Shown here: piece after piece, positions 63,600-64,000 of the stretch
How the letters are laid out: the number at the start of each line of letters is the position of its first letter
Numbering within the stretch: position 1 is the stretch's first letter
From: an uncultured Phycisphaerales bacterium
GTDB taxonomy: Bacteria > Planctomycetota > Phycisphaerae > Sedimentisphaerales > Anaerobacaceae
Direction of reading: 5' to 3'
Length of the DNA stretch: 64,000 nt
Assembly (NCBI GenBank): GCA_937927975.1
Contig: CALEZT010000172.1
Location: 1 to 64,000, forward strand
The notes under the pieces: model-generated
Told to the model about the DNA's origin: nothing
The model's input: only the letters and a program-made list of their open reading frames with translations
Database searches by the model: none
Translations under genes and position numbers: made by a program

Positions 63600-63920
63600 T
63601 CAGGAGCAGGGAGGGCCGCGAGGTTGCGAGGTCCACAAAAGGGGGTGCTCGATGTGTTCGACGAAGTCCGGCGCGTTTCCGCAGAGGAGCGGAGTTTGCT
63701 GCACCCACTCGACGACGGGGACTGCAAGGCCCTTCTTGGCGAGGATCAGAAGCTGCTGACAGACCGAGCAATCATGAGAGTCGTGGGAGTGCGAATGGTC
63801 GGTAGCCAGTACGTGAATGGCGAACAACAACCCGCTCGTCATGGCAAACACTGCCGCAAGTGCCGTGACCACTACGGCGGCTCGCACCGAGCCGGCGAAT
63901 TGTCGTGAGCCTATCCGCAT
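63600..63920 (-). CDS. His/Cys-containing single-pass membrane protein (DUF2946-like)
   Basis: The 106-residue protein has one hydrophobic segment (AAVVVTALAAVFAMTSGLLF) followed by a His-rich motif and a cysteine pair, ATDHSHSHDSHDCSVCQQL. This His/Cys layout recalls DUF2946-type proteins associated with metal uptake, but the match is only by pattern. It begins 21 bp after the Fur-family stop and is probably cotranscribed with it. Confidence 0.6.
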   Translation of the reverse strand: MRIGSRQFAGSVRAAVVVTALAAVFAMTSGLLFAIHVLATDHSHSHDSHDCSVCQQLLILAKKGLAVPVVEWVQQTPLLCGNAPDFVEHIEHPLLWTSQPRGPPCS

Positions 63921-63941
63921 CGTTTGCTTCTCTCCGCTGCG

Positions 63942-64000
63942 CTATGCGCAGGCCGGGCACAGGCCCTCCAACCGCACCTGCTGGCGACTGAGGATATACC
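63942..64000 (-). CDS. C-terminus of a Fur-family metalloregulator (partial)
   Basis: The last 18 codons of a frame entering from beyond the window read YILSRQQVRLEGLCPACA and stop at 63942. LEGLCPAC is the conserved end of Fur/Zur/PerR proteins, with the structural-zinc CXXC. The rest of the protein lies outside the window. Fur or Zur cannot be told apart, but the two His-rich genes that follow suggest zinc or a related ion. Confidence 0.75.
   Translation of the reverse strand, partial: YILSRQQVRLEGLCPACA

Overview
The window looks like the chromosome of an anaerobic, GC-rich planctomycete, most likely class Phycisphaerae and possibly Sedimentisphaerales-like. The evidence is several H-X9-DG prepilin-type proteins, dockerin-like Asp/Asn repeats on secreted proteins, many PQQ-like beta-propellers, a pyruvate:ferredoxin oxidoreductase, and operons stitched together by 4-nt ATGA overlaps. 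The phylum assignment rests on recalled family composition, not on a marker gene.

Layout. 1-2.7 kb: an MNT/HEPN toxin-antitoxin-type pair, a secreted protein and a YacP-like nuclease. 2.8-7.4 kb: pyruvate:ferredoxin oxidoreductase behind a good promoter, then a lipoprotein. 7.6-14.1 kb: propeller, GT4 glycosyltransferase, ABC ATPase and FtsX-type permease. 14.2-24.6 kb: a dense redox operon with two exported propellers, a Cys-rich 80-residue membrane protein, a Tat-exported ferredoxin, a NapH-like membrane ferredoxin, a membrane propeller, a NuoE-NuoF fusion and a NuoG/GltD-like FAD/Fe-S protein. It carries a 170-bp palindromic element at the start of the NapH-like gene. 24.6-29.3 kb: a Tat-exported flavodoxin-like protein, another propeller, an alcohol dehydrogenase and a TolC-type outer membrane protein.

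29.4-32.4 kb (minus strand): a 27-residue peptide, a di-haem cytochrome c peroxidase, a prepilin and a dockerin protein. 32.7-38.8 kb: heavy-metal RND efflux (CusB-like with YHS domain, YHS lipoprotein, enlarged CusA). 38.8-43.8 kb (minus): a chaperone/usher-like surface-fibre locus. 44.6 kb: tRNA-Pro(GGG). 44.9-48.1 kb: an iron locus of DtxR-type regulator, feoA, feoB and hemP, with a shared operator motif before the regulator and before feoB. 48.3-53.4 kb: a membrane-anchored CbiX-like chelatase, a prepilin, a secreted protein and a porin.

53.5-57.5 kb (minus): a small membrane protein and a NusG-like antiterminator, plant-type glucuronokinase, UTP-sugar-1-phosphate uridylyltransferase and UDP-glucuronate 4-epimerase, which together can convert free glucuronate to UDP-galacturonate. 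57.8 kb to the end: an ATP-grasp protein, then on the minus strand a Fur-family regulator (only its C-terminus is in the window), a His-rich membrane protein, a His-rich secreted protein, a prepilin, a dockerin protein, a cell-wall amidase and mannose-6-phosphate isomerase.

Two themes recur: metal handling (Cus efflux, Feo, HemP, CbiX, DtxR, Fur), and extracytoplasmic electron transfer. The best candidate for an undescribed system is the 14.2-24.6 kb redox operon. The planctomycete chaperone/usher-like locus and the glucuronokinase operon come next.
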